DNA of 15,654 nucleotides from Rickettsiaceae bacterium (lineage in GTDB: Bacteria > Pseudomonadota > Alphaproteobacteria > Rickettsiales > Rickettsiaceae): positions 1 to 15,654 of the forward strand of contig JAIOYD010000010.1 in assembly GCA_021741285.1 (NCBI GenBank), written 5' to 3'. A program made the position numbers and the translations under genes. This document shows positions 8,216-15,654 of this stretch, piece by piece. The notes under the pieces are model-generated. The model did no database searches and had not been told where the DNA came from. It saw nothing but the letters and a program-made list of their open reading frames with translations. Position 1 is the first letter of the stretch. The number at the start of each line of letters is the position of its first letter.

Positions 8216-8239
8216 TTTGTACCTTAGAATTACTTAAAA

Positions 8240-8899
8240 ATGGAGCAGATCATAGTAGATTTTTTATACAACTGGCTCGGTCTGAATAAGTCATTATTTA
8301 TTTTGATAAACAAGCTAACAAATATCGGCTATCTACCAAGTATTTTGCAAATTATCTCTGATATATTTTTTATTGCTAATTTTGCTATTTTCTACTTTGC
8401 AGCATGCTTGCTTCTTTATCTTCGCACTCGCCTCACTACTGTTGATAAGAAAAGTTTTTTTATGACAGGTTACTTTGACCTTTCTAGGATAGGTATTTGC
8501 TATACACTGTTTGGTTTTACTTTTGCTGCTTTAAAATTCTCAGTCAACTTAAAACGACCCTTCTGCTCTTTGGCCAAAGATGATTTTATTACTATTGCTA
8601 ATACATCCTTAGAACGCTGCTTCTCCTCTTTTCCCAGCGCGCACACAGGCCTTAGTATATTAGTCGCTTATAGCTTATGGCCTTATATGAACACATATTT
8701 AAAAGGGATAAGTTGCTTCGTCATTCTAGCAGTCGCTATCTCACGCACTACCTTAGCGATGCATTATCCAGCTGACATTATGTATAGCATTCTTGTAACA
8801 ATACTTATAATATTTGCTGGTAACTTTGTATTCAAAATACTAAAAAACAACGCAATCAAATCAATTGGGAATAGAATTTTTAGATTGATTTCCCCCTAA
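8240..8899 (+). CDS. PAP2-superfamily membrane phosphatase
   Basis: A 219-residue integral membrane phosphatase. All three PAP2 motifs are present in order: K99-x6-RP107 (KFSVNLKRP), P132-S-A-H135 (the PSGH motif with Ala for Gly) and S168-R-x5-H175-x3-D179 (SRTTLAMHYPAD). His135 would be the proton donor and His175 the nucleophile. Several hydrophobic segments (about 34-60, 84-98, 138-149, 154-173, 180-199) fit a multi-span protein with the active site at the periplasmic face. Substrates in this superfamily include undecaprenyl pyrophosphate, phosphatidylglycerol phosphate, phosphatidate and lipid A phosphate; the sequence does not tell which applies. The gene is divergent from rpsL and followed 46 bases later by a small unknown gene. 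Confidence 0.9.
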   Translation: MEQIIVDFLYNWLGLNKSLFILINKLTNIGYLPSILQIISDIFFIANFAIFYFAACLLLYLRTRLTTVDKKSFFMTGYFDLSRIGICYTLFGFTFAALKFSVNLKRPFCSLAKDDFITIANTSLERCFSSFPSAHTGLSILVAYSLWPYMNTYLKGISCFVILAVAISRTTLAMHYPADIMYSILVTILIIFAGNFVFKILKNNAIKSIGNRIFRLISP

Positions 8900-8912
8900 T
8901 ATCATGTAATAT
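8885..8912 (+). promoter_or_regulatory. Candidate promoter of the 90-residue gene
   Basis: TTGATT (8885-8890) and TAATAT (8907-8912) are separated by 16 bases and overlap the end of the PAP2 gene. RNA would start near 8919, about 27 bases before the ATG at 8946. A G-rich stretch (AGGTGGGG, 8928-8935) lies about ten bases before the ATG and may be the ribosome site. Motif matches are moderate only. Confidence 0.3.
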
Positions 8913-8945
8913 TTAAGCTGTGTAATTAGGTGGGGTAAAGATTTT

Positions 8946-9218
8946 ATGTCTAAAAAAGCACCAAGCCCAATAATAATAGGAAGAAGTGAACCTATACCAA
9001 TATCGCCCAAAACACTACACACCCCTATTATCAGCCAATCTGCGCCCGGAAGCTACTATGATTTTTTTGTAGGCTCCCCCAGAAGTGGTGAAATTCTAGA
9101 CTTATATAAAAGCAACAAGCTTCTAACAAAGCTATCCTTAGCAATTGGAGAAAAAAATCCTATAGACGAGGATATAGACCAATCGTTACTAGTTGGCGAA
9201 AAAAGTGAAGAAGAGTAA
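8946..9218 (+). CDS. Small hypothetical protein (90 aa)
   Basis: I do not recognise this protein. It has 90 residues with three visible parts. The N-terminal half (about 1-35) is rich in Pro, Ser and Ile (APSPIIIGRSEPIPISPKTL) and is probably disordered. The middle (about 36-68, YYDFFVGSPRSGEILDLYKSNKLLTKLSLAIG) could form helices. The tail is acidic (EKNPIDEDIDQ...EKSEEE). There is no signal peptide, membrane segment or cysteine. It lies in the same direction as the PAP2 gene (46-base gap) and converges on engB, with nine bases between stop codons. Coding potential is supported by length and a plausible start region, not by homology. A secreted or regulatory small protein is possible but unsupported. 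Confidence 0.6.
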   Translation: MSKKAPSPIIIGRSEPIPISPKTLHTPIISQSAPGSYYDFFVGSPRSGEILDLYKSNKLLTKLSLAIGEKNPIDEDIDQSLLVGEKSEEE

Positions 9219-9229
9219 TTACAATTACT
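9214..9229. repeat. Short inverted repeat between convergent genes
   Basis: AGTAATT (9214-9220) and AATTACT (9223-9229) are perfect 7-base arms around two bases, spanning both convergent stop codons. The stem is all A-T except one pair and has no following T-run, so it would be at best a weak bidirectional stop signal. Confidence 0.25.
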
Positions 9230-9830
9230 AAAGACTGCGTAGCATACTACCTTGCAGTTCCTTGGCACCAGTTCCATTTTTACTACTAGTAATTAGTATA
9301 TTGCAGATAAATCCCAAATCAACTAGTTGCTGACGCATCTGAGCGGTGAATTCGTCTATTGCCGTAATTTTATCAGCTTTGGTGAAAATGATTTGAAATT
9401 CCTTATCACAAGATTTCAACAGATGCATAATCTCAATGTCATTTTCTTTGATACCTCTTCTAGCATCAATCAATAAATTTACCATCCGCAAAAGATCGCT
9501 ATTCTGTAAATAATAAACTATTAATTTACCCCAGGCAATTCTTTGATTAGCCGAAACCTTAGCAAACCCATATCCAGGAAAATCTGCCAACATTAATTTA
9601 TCCGCTATTGAGAAAAAATTGATTTGCTGCGTTCGCCCTGGTGTATGAGACACTCTAGCTAAAGCTTTCCGGTTACATATAGTATTGATCAAACTTGACT
9701 TACCAACATTGGACTTACCAACAAAAGCAAACTGAGGAAGAAACAGCTTGGGAAGTTGCTCAGGTTTTGCAACCCCAGCCACAAATTTAGCTTCTTGCCT
9801 AAAAAGCTTAATGCTAAGGTCAGCTGCCAT
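9228..9830 (-). CDS. engB: Ribosome biogenesis GTP-binding protein EngB (YsxC/YihA)
   Basis: A 200-residue TrmE-Era-EngA-EngB-type GTPase needed for late assembly of the 50S subunit. Motifs are G1 GKSNVGKS (38-45), G2 HTPGRTQQ with T63, G3 DFPGYG (83-88, the EngB-specific form of DxxG), G4 TKAD (150-153) and G5 SSK (182-184). Length agrees with the family. Its ATG (9828-9830) lies within the last codons of yidC, an 11-base overlap in a different frame, which suggests translational coupling from yidC. It converges with the 90-residue gene. No features are missing. Confidence 0.97.
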   Translation of the reverse strand: MAADLSIKLFRQEAKFVAGVAKPEQLPKLFLPQFAFVGKSNVGKSSLINTICNRKALARVSHTPGRTQQINFFSIADKLMLADFPGYGFAKVSANQRIAWGKLIVYYLQNSDLLRMVNLLIDARRGIKENDIEIMHLLKSCDKEFQIIFTKADKITAIDEFTAQMRQQLVDLGFICNILITSSKNGTGAKELQGSMLRSL

Positions 9831-11517
9831 TACTATCTAGTTTATTTATATAAAACTGTTGAACAATAGATAATATATTATTCCAAGACCAGTATATCAA
9901 CAACCCAGCTGGGAATCCACTAAACATAAACAAAAACATCAGTGGCATAAATTTCATTACCTGAGCTTGCACTGGGTCAGTTGGATGCGGGCTCATTTTT
10001 TGCTGCAAGAACATTGTCATTGCCATAAATAGAGGCCAGACACCAAGAATTAAGAATGATGGAGGTGTAAATGGCAAAAGACCAAACAAGTTAAAGATAG
10101 TAGTAGGGTCAGGAGCAGAAAGATCTTGAATCCAACCAAAAAATGGGGCATGTCTCATTTCAATCGTAACATAGAGCACCTTATATATGGAGAAAAACAC
10201 CGGTATTTGCACCAATAAGGGCAAACACCCAGAAACTGGGTTAACCTTCTCCCTCTTATACAACGACATTACTTCTTGATTTAGTCTGGCTTTATCATCC
10301 GCATATAATTGCTTCAAACGTTCCATTTCCGGCTGAAGTTTCTTCATTTTCTTCATAGATCGGTACGACTTATTTGCCAAAGTAAACATTGCCAGTTTAA
10401 TCAAGATGGTTACAATCATAATACTGATACCAAAATTTCCAACATAACTATAAAAATAATTCATAGCATTGAAAATAGGCTTTGTAAGTATATAGAACCA
10501 ACCAAAATCAATCGCTCTGTCAAAGAGTTTGATATTATACTTCTCCTCATATTTATCAAGTAAATCAACCTTCTTAGGGCCGGCAAACAACAAGTGAGTT
10601 AACTCAAAGCTACCCCCAGACTCAATTAACTTTTCATTAGTAATAAAATCCGATTGATATTTATCTTTACTCTGCTTTATGGCAAAATTATAATTAGCTA
10701 TATACTGCTCAAGTTGATCAGGTACAAACGCAGCCAACCAATATTTATCAGTAATTCCTAGCCAATTAACTTGACCATTAAAACTATGCTTTTTTTCATC
10801 TTTAATCTTATCATAGGTATATTCCTGCAATTCTCCTTTAACCGCTCCGATCATCCCTTGATGTAAAATATTGACCATATTATCTGGTTTATTTTCATAA
10901 GTTTTATTGATCAAGCCATAAAATTGAACAGAAATTGGTCGAGCCGAATGATTTTCAACAGATTGCTTTATACTAAACAAATAGTTTTCATCCAAATATA
11001 TCGATACTTTAAATTTAACTTTTTCGGGACTAACCCAGTATAAATTGACGCTACTCCCAGCTACAAGCTGAGCATTATCAGTTTGCCAATTAGTTGTAGA
11101 ATCTGGGTAAGTAACTGATTTATCCTTACCCCACCAACCAACCTCAGCAAAATATGCATTTTCTGAATTAGACGGAGAAAATAACTCAACAGCTGGACTA
11201 TTTTCTGCAATCTCCTGCTTGTATTTTAATAAAGTTAAATCATCAAATCTAAGCCCTTTTAGTGAAATCGAACCAGATAACAACTCCGATTTTATCTGCA
11301 CGCGAGAATTGGCTACAATCGCTTGCTGACGATCAACAACCATCTCTTTCTCCACGTTGGCACTTTGCTTTTTTAAGTTACCCATCTGTTGGTTATACAC
11401 CGCGCTCTGCTCTTGGAGCTTCACTAACCTTGGTTTTTCAAAAAAATGCTGCCAGCCAAAGATGATTGCAACGGACAAAGCAATTGCCGCTAAGAGATTT
11501 ACAAAGCTATGATTCAT
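9820..11517 (-). CDS. yidC: Membrane protein insertase YidC
   Basis: A 565-residue Gram-negative type YidC/Oxa1 insertase, which places proteins in the inner membrane alone or with SecYEG. It has an N-terminal anchor (about 5-22), a large periplasmic domain (about 60-335) and the conserved 60KD_IMP core (about 340-558). The core holds a cytoplasmic hairpin ([37 protein letters not shown]) and the signatures [18 protein letters not shown] (424-441) and QQKMSP (505-510). The groove residue that is Arg366 in E. coli aligns with Lys374 here (TILIKLAMF), so the positive charge is kept. The ATG at 11515-11517 has only a weak ribosome site. It is first in a two-gene unit with engB. Confidence 0.97.
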   Translation of the reverse strand: MNHSFVNLLAAIALSVAIIFGWQHFFEKPRLVKLQEQSAVYNQQMGNLKKQSANVEKEMVVDRQQAIVANSRVQIKSELLSGSISLKGLRFDDLTLLKYKQEIAENSPAVELFSPSNSENAYFAEVGWWGKDKSVTYPDSTTNWQTDNAQLVAGSSVNLYWVSPEKVKFKVSIYLDENYLFSIKQSVENHSARPISVQFYGLINKTYENKPDNMVNILHQGMIGAVKGELQEYTYDKIKDEKKHSFNGQVNWLGITDKYWLAAFVPDQLEQYIANYNFAIKQSKDKYQSDFITNEKLIESGGSFELTHLLFAGPKKVDLLDKYEEKYNIKLFDRAIDFGWFYILTKPIFNAMNYFYSYVGNFGISIMIVTILIKLAMFTLANKSYRSMKKMKKLQPEMERLKQLYADDKARLNQEVMSLYKREKVNPVSGCLPLLVQIPVFFSIYKVLYVTIEMRHAPFFGWIQDLSAPDPTTIFNLFGLLPFTPPSFLILGVWPLFMAMTMFLQQKMSPHPTDPVQAQVMKFMPLMFLFMFSGFPAGLLIYWSWNNILSIVQQFYINKLDSNGS

Positions 11518-11563
11518 ACTCGTGTAGATTTAATATTTTTTATACAGAACTTCTATATTATTA

Positions 11564-11578
11564 TTGATTACTAATCAA
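11564..11578. promoter_or_regulatory. Perfect 15-base palindrome between yidC and mnmA
   Basis: TTGATTA (11564-11570), one central base, then TAATCAA (11572-11578) form an uninterrupted inverted repeat in the divergent yidC/mnmA region. On the minus strand the TTGATT half, with TATAGA 15 bases later, resembles a poor yidC promoter, so the palindrome could be an operator covering the -35 box. Symmetry is seen; regulator binding is speculation. Confidence 0.35.
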
Positions 11579-11631
11579 GGTATAATTATGAACTGCACTT
11601 AAGAGATTACATTAATTTAAAAATATCGAAC

Positions 11632-11660
11632 TTGCTTTTATAGATAAAATTTAATATAGT
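11632..11660 (+). promoter_or_regulatory. Candidate promoter of mnmA
   Basis: TTGCTT (11632-11637) and TATAGT (11655-11660) are spaced by 17 bases, the best sigma-70-like match in the window. RNA would start near 11667, giving a leader of about 27 bases to the ATG at 11694. No clear Shine-Dalgarno sequence precedes that ATG. Confidence 0.5.
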
Positions 11661-11693
11661 TATGCACTTTTATTAAGTATTATATTAGTCATA

Positions 11694-12779
11694 ATGTCTA
11701 CAAATAGAAAGACAATAGTAGTTGCGATGTCTGGAGGTGTTGACAGCTCAGTTGTTGCAGCCATGATGCACACAGCCGGACACAACGTAATAGGCATCAC
11801 GTTGCAACTCTATGATTACGGCATGGCCCTACAAAAAAAAGGAGCTTGTTGCGCCGGGCAGGACATCTACGATGCCAAAGTCGTCGCCGATAAACTGGGA
11901 TTTCCTCACTATATATTTGATTATGAAAGCAAATTTAAGCAAGAAGTAATAGATGATTTCGCCGACAGCTATATGCGCGGGGAGACACCTTTACCCTGCG
12001 TTAGATGCAACCAATCGGTAAAATTTAAAGACCTGTTAAAAGCGGCAAAAGAACTAAAGGCCGATGCTCTGGCCACTGGTCATTACGTTCAGAAAATTGT
12101 AAACAATGGAATTGCCCAGCTTCATAAGGGCGTTAGCGAAGAAAAGGACCAGAGTTATTTTTTATTCTCTACTACCCAAGAACAACTTGATTATTTAATG
12201 TTTCCTCTTGGCGGTCAAACAAAACAAGAAACCAGAAAAATTGCCACAGAGTTTGGATTAGAAGTGGCGAACAAGCCTGACAGCCAGGATATATGCTTTG
12301 TACCAAACGGTAATTATCGCGATGTTATTAGCAAAATTCGTCCCCACGCAAATAAGCCAGGAAGATTTGTGCATGTTGACGGTTACGACCTTGGCGAACA
12401 TAAAGGTATTATCTCTTACACCGTTGGTCAAAGAAAGGGTCTTGGCATTGCGTTTGGCGATCCTATATATGTAATAAAAATTGACCCAGAGACAAATACA
12501 GTCTATGTTGGTCCGGAATATGCCCTTATTAAAACTAGATTCTTGCTTAAAGATGTAAATTGGTTGACATCAGACCTATTTCTATCTGACTTTGAAGTAA
12601 CGGCCAAAATTAGGTCTACTACTCCCGGAGTAAAGGCAAAACTTAATATCTTATACACCGGGCAAATCGAAGTAACTTTGCTTGAAGAAGAAAAAGCTAT
12701 AACTCCTGGACAAGCATGCGTTTTTTATCATAAAACCAGGATGCTTGGGGGCGGATGGATAACAAGGGAAATTAACTAG
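11694..12779 (+). CDS. mnmA: tRNA-specific 2-thiouridylase MnmA (TrmU)
   Basis: A 361-residue enzyme that thiolates uridine 34 in the wobble position of tRNA-Lys, tRNA-Glu and tRNA-Gln, using ATP and sulfur relayed from a cysteine desulfurase. The PP-loop SGGVDSS is at 13-19. The catalytic nucleophile Cys102 is in PLPCVRCNQ and the persulfide Cys201 is in SQDICFVPNG; both are present, as are ATGHY (127-131) and KDQSYFLF (151-158). The C-terminal beta-barrel domain ends TPGQACVFY. Length is normal. It is the first gene of a probable two-gene unit with the permease, which starts 19 bases later; there is no evident functional link between the two. Confidence 0.97.
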   Translation: MSTNRKTIVVAMSGGVDSSVVAAMMHTAGHNVIGITLQLYDYGMALQKKGACCAGQDIYDAKVVADKLGFPHYIFDYESKFKQEVIDDFADSYMRGETPLPCVRCNQSVKFKDLLKAAKELKADALATGHYVQKIVNNGIAQLHKGVSEEKDQSYFLFSTTQEQLDYLMFPLGGQTKQETRKIATEFGLEVANKPDSQDICFVPNGNYRDVISKIRPHANKPGRFVHVDGYDLGEHKGIISYTVGQRKGLGIAFGDPIYVIKIDPETNTVYVGPEYALIKTRFLLKDVNWLTSDLFLSDFEVTAKIRSTTPGVKAKLNILYTGQIEVTLLEEEKAITPGQACVFYHKTRMLGGGWITREIN

Positions 12780-12798
12780 AGTAGGAGTACAAAAACTA

Positions 12799-14211
12799 AT
12801 GAGCTATCTAACAAAAAAAAGTTTTGAATCTGTGAAAGAAGCTGGCAATACGAGCGGCCTTGCAAAAACTCTTACAGCCTACGACCTTGTTCTATTAGGC
12901 TTAGGTGGAATAATAGGCACTGGTATCTTTGCACTTACCGGGTTTGTCGCAGCAAAATACTCAGGTCCAGCGGTTATGGTTTCTTATGCCATTGCTGGTA
13001 TTGTTTGCATCTTCGTGGCTCTTGCCTATACAGAGCTTGCGAGTTTTTTACCAACATCTGGGAGCGTCTACACCTATTCTTATGTTGCATTTGGTGAGCT
13101 TTTTGCTTGGCTAGTTGGTGGCGTGATGATTTTAGAGCTAAGTGTTGCCGCAAGCGCCGTTGCTACAACATGGTCTGGCTATGCTGTTAGTATTTTAAAA
13201 GCTGGAGGGGTAGATATTCCTGTTGCTTATACTGCTGGCCCCTTAAATGGAGGGATAATTAATTTACCCGCGGTACTTATTGTAGCTTTCGTAGCGTTCT
13301 TACTATATCGAGGAACTCGTGATAGTAAGAAAGTAAATACTATACTAGTATTCATCAAAATGGCAGCAATTGCTGTTTTTATATTCGTAGCCGTGCCCCA
13401 TTTTGAAATCACAAACTGGGATAATTTTATGCCTTATGGTTTTGATGATGTGCTACTAGGCTCATCAATTCTGTTTTTTGCCTTTACTGGCTTTGGTGCA
13501 TTAGCTACCGCTGCCGAAGAGTGCAAAAATCCCAAAAGAGATTTGACTATAGGTATCATAGGCTCCCTTGTTCTTTCTACTGTTCTATATATCATTGTAG
13601 GGGGACTTGCGACTGGTATAGTATCTTTTGAACTTCTAGATAATAACCAACCCTTAGCTCACGCACTCGCTGTTAACAACAGCAAAATTGGCTCAACTAT
13701 TGTAGCCACGGGAGCAATCTGCGGTATGACAACCGTGATAATGATGAATATATACGCTCAGTCTCGTATTTTTTATGTAATGGCAAGAGACGGGTTAGTA
13801 CCAAAATGTTTTGCAAAAATACATCCAAAGCACGATAGTCCCTATATCAACATACTAATTTTTTCGGGGCTTATTGCTATGCTAGCTGGCCTAGTTCCAC
13901 TTGAGGTTATTGCAAAAATGTCGAGTATGGGAGCATTAATTGACTATATAGTTATCATGATGGTTGTGATGCTTTTTAGAGTAAAAATGCCAGAAGTTGT
14001 ACGCTCATTTAAGTGCCCAGCTTTATTTATCGTGGCCCCAGTAGGCCTTATTGCTTGCGTATATTTGCTATTTAAGCAGATTATTTCGAAAGAAGGAGAA
14101 TTGATGTTTACCGGAGAGCTGCTAATTTATTGGTTTATTATTGTCTTTGCAGTTTATGTAATTAGAACTTCTATTATCAAAAACAAGAAGCCTATTGACG
14201 AATCTCTTTAG
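12799..14211 (+). CDS. APC-superfamily amino acid permease, CAT-like
   Basis: A 470-residue amino acid transporter with about 12 membrane segments. The first broken helix carries GLGGIIGTGIFALTG (34-48), the substrate-site GTG signature of APC transporters. The segment FFAFTGFGALATAAEECKNPKRDLTIGII (226-254) matches the helix 6/loop signature of the CAT (cationic amino acid transporter/YfnA) branch, usually FIGFDAVST-AAEE-KNPxRDLPxGI. Here Gly-Ala replaces the common Asp-Ala/Val, so substrate range may differ. SRIFYVMARDGLVPKCFAKIHPKHDSPY (322-349) is the conserved loop after helix 8. AGGAG about ten bases before the ATG at 12799 supports the start. Uptake of host amino acids would fit an intracellular bacterium. 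Substrate cannot be read from sequence. Confidence 0.9.
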   Translation: MSYLTKKSFESVKEAGNTSGLAKTLTAYDLVLLGLGGIIGTGIFALTGFVAAKYSGPAVMVSYAIAGIVCIFVALAYTELASFLPTSGSVYTYSYVAFGELFAWLVGGVMILELSVAASAVATTWSGYAVSILKAGGVDIPVAYTAGPLNGGIINLPAVLIVAFVAFLLYRGTRDSKKVNTILVFIKMAAIAVFIFVAVPHFEITNWDNFMPYGFDDVLLGSSILFFAFTGFGALATAAEECKNPKRDLTIGIIGSLVLSTVLYIIVGGLATGIVSFELLDNNQPLAHALAVNNSKIGSTIVATGAICGMTTVIMMNIYAQSRIFYVMARDGLVPKCFAKIHPKHDSPYINILIFSGLIAMLAGLVPLEVIAKMSSMGALIDYIVIMMVVMLFRVKMPEVVRSFKCPALFIVAPVGLIACVYLLFKQIISKEGELMFTGELLIYWFIIVFAVYVIRTSIIKNKKPIDESL

Positions 14212-14267
14212 TTGTACTTCTCCAGATAAGACTTACGAATATACTTGATGTAAGAAAATTTTGCCTC

Positions 14268-14308
14268 TATATTCTCTATGTAGCTTTTGCAAGCTCATAG
14301 AGAATATA
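14268..14308. terminator. Large hairpin after the permease gene
   Basis: A 13-base perfect stem, tatattctctatg (14268-14280) with catagagaatata (14296-14308), is continued by a 5-base stem, agctt (14282-14286) with aagct (14291-14295), around loop ttgc. One base (14281) is bulged. The stem totals 18 pairs. It lies 57 bases after the permease stop and 88 before the next start, as expected of a terminator, but no T-run follows on either strand. It may be a 3' end protecting hairpin, a factor-dependent stop, or a mobile palindromic element. Structure is certain, role is inferred. Confidence 0.5.
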
Positions 14309-14380
14309 TACATACCTATACGCTCATAATATGGCAAATATTCTAAAGTCGAAAATATAGATCTAAATTTTGATTAAATA

Positions 14381-14392
14381 AGGTGTAAGTTG
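14381..14392 (+). promoter_or_regulatory. Ribosome site with ambiguous start (TTG 14390 or ATG 14396)
   Basis: AGGTG (14381-14385) is well spaced for the TTG at 14390-14392 but about 12 bases from the ATG at 14396. The ATG remains the default because it directly precedes the basic-hydrophobic anchor. Confidence 0.35.
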
Positions 14393-14395
14393 AAT

Positions 14396-15654
14396 ATGAG
14401 AAAAATTATTATTACTTTAGGATTATTGGTAGCCGCTTCTATCCTCACATGGGTTTATTTAGCAACTAAATTTGAGCATATTGCAAAAAACGAGATTTTA
14501 CCAAAACTTACTGATAGCAAGTATATAAGTGTAGATCCTGATTCAGTTGTTATTGAGAAGTTCAAGTTCAAGATTACTCTTAAAGATGTAAGTGTTTTTC
14601 CTCAATCCAAGTCACTAAAAATGTTTACCGATAGAGTAGTTGCTTGTTACAACCCTTTTACCGACAAGATAATTGTACGCTTAGGCGACAAGACAATTCA
14701 AGGTAGTGGCAAAATTGAAGCTTACACTCAATCTAAGGATCAAAAAATTGAATTTAACAGAAGTCTACTTAACAACAAATTTGAGGATGTTAATATTCTC
14801 ATAAGCTCGGGTGAAGCTGCAATGTATTTGGCCAGTGACGACTCCCTTATTTCTCGTTTAGAAAAATCAAACGTGAGTTTAACAAGCAAATTAGATAAAA
14901 ATGGTTTTTATAACACTGATCTTAAATTAGATATATCTGGTTCTAAATATGGACCTTCTGGTATAAAATATACAGAATATGTTAAGGATGAAGTTATGGC
15001 CGAATTTTATCCAGAATTAGACGCGCAACAGAAAGGTGATAAAGAATACGACAAACTCCAAAAAGCATTTACAAAACTTCAACATGATCATAGCCGAATA
15101 ATTGGCGAGATTGAACCCATCAATACGAATCTTGTGTTTTCTCTTAAGCTTGGCAAAACCCATGTTGAAAATATTATTTTGGCTTTAAAAGGAGAATTGC
15201 ACCCAAAGGAGCTTTATCAGAATTTTAGCTTTAGCAACGACAATTATAATCTTTCTTTTGATGTAAAAAACGCCAATTCTTATGAACTTGATGAAGTTAG
15301 CTATAACTTATCTGGAGATGGAAAAGAGCTTAAATCCGATTTCGATATACTTTTAACCACCAATTATACAGACGAACAAAAGAAGCATTTGGCTGAATCA
15401 ATAGTCGAATTATTAAACACCTTAACGAAGCAATCTTTACTACAAGAAGACTTAAAGGGTGTGTTAGATAAATATCTAGATACTAAAAAAATGAATTTTT
15501 CCTTCAACCTAAATTATGATATAGAATTGCATACTGCACATCACTCTTTAGAATTGGTAATAGATAATTTGAAAGTCAACTCAGATGGATCTCTAAAAGA
15601 ACAAAAATATGATGGTACTTTTAAACTTGCTACACCAAAGATTTTGATTTCAGG
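14396..15654 (+). CDS. Membrane-anchored protein of unknown function (cut by right edge)
   Basis: The first 419 codons are open to the window end. The start MRKIIITLGLLVAASILTWVYLATKFEH shows an uncleaved-looking anchor at about 4-22 after two basic residues. The rest is a hydrophilic, beta-rich domain probably in the periplasm (VVIEKFKFKITLKDVSVFPQSKSL; repeated short segments such as KLDISGSKYG). A Lys/Glu-rich helical stretch lies at about 205-235. The layout resembles AsmA-like or YdgA/DUF945-like anchored proteins, but I see no diagnostic motif and do not assign a family. In-frame TTG at 14390 has AGG (14381-14383) six bases upstream and may be the true start, adding two residues. It follows the permease by 184 bases, separated by a hairpin. 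Confidence 0.75.
   Translation, partial: MRKIIITLGLLVAASILTWVYLATKFEHIAKNEILPKLTDSKYISVDPDSVVIEKFKFKITLKDVSVFPQSKSLKMFTDRVVACYNPFTDKIIVRLGDKTIQGSGKIEAYTQSKDQKIEFNRSLLNNKFEDVNILISSGEAAMYLASDDSLISRLEKSNVSLTSKLDKNGFYNTDLKLDISGSKYGPSGIKYTEYVKDEVMAEFYPELDAQQKGDKEYDKLQKAFTKLQHDHSRIIGEIEPINTNLVFSLKLGKTHVENIILALKGELHPKELYQNFSFSNDNYNLSFDVKNANSYELDEVSYNLSGDGKELKSDFDILLTTNYTDEQKKHLAESIVELLNTLTKQSLLQEDLKGVLDKYLDTKKMNFSFNLNYDIELHTAHHSLELVIDNLKVNSDGSLKEQKYDGTFKLATPKILIS

Noticed and set aside
9056..9277. Minus-strand frame of 73 codons opposite the 90-residue gene and engB end
   Set aside because: It overlaps the end of engB and the small plus-strand gene and shows no own start signal; the plus-strand frame is preferred.
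1..15654. CRISPR array, insertion sequence, phage or toxin-antitoxin genes
   Set aside because: No direct-repeat array, transposase, integrase or toxin-like frame was seen on either strand.

Overview
This AT-rich window has the gene content and order of a member of the Rickettsiales, most likely the family Rickettsiaceae. Three things point there. The str-type genes (rpsL-rpsG-fusA) run directly into tRNA-Trp-secE-nusG-rplKAJL-rpoB with no tuf gene after fusA, an arrangement known from Rickettsia prowazekii. The RpoB, YidC and S12 proteins are strongly rickettsia-like. The neighbours include yidC-engB and a CAT-type amino acid permease, as expected of an intracellular bacterium. RpoB and S12 differ visibly from the Rickettsia proteins as I recall them, so a related genus is more likely than Rickettsia itself; this placement is inference.

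Layout. Positions 1-8004 (minus strand) hold one long gene-expression cluster. In transcription order it is rpsL, rpsG, fusA, trnW(CCA), secE, nusG, rplK, rplA, rplJ, rplL, then a 404-base spacer and the 5' part of rpoB, which runs off the left edge just inside the rifampicin region. The spacer holds two inverted repeats and a 52-codon open frame that overlaps the rpoB start. Positions 8005-8239 are a divergent control region with a perfect 15-base palindrome over a candidate rpsL -10 box. Positions 8240-9218 (plus) encode a PAP2-family membrane phosphatase and a 90-residue protein I do not recognise. Positions 9228-11517 (minus) encode YidC and the ribosome-assembly GTPase EngB, overlapping by 11 bases. 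Positions 11694-14211 (plus) encode the tRNA thiouridylase MnmA and an APC/CAT amino acid permease, 19 bases apart. After a large hairpin at 14268-14308, a membrane-anchored protein of unknown function starts at 14396 and runs off the right edge.

Together most of the window serves protein synthesis and its quality: ribosomal proteins, EF-G, NusG, RNA polymerase beta, tRNA-Trp, tRNA modification, ribosome assembly and membrane insertion (SecE, YidC). The PAP2 enzyme and the permease add envelope and host-nutrient functions. I see no CRISPR array, insertion sequence, phage gene, toxin-antitoxin pair or obvious new multi-gene system. The least explained pieces are the small frame before rpoB, the 90-residue protein, the right-edge protein and several perfect palindromes in intergenic regions.
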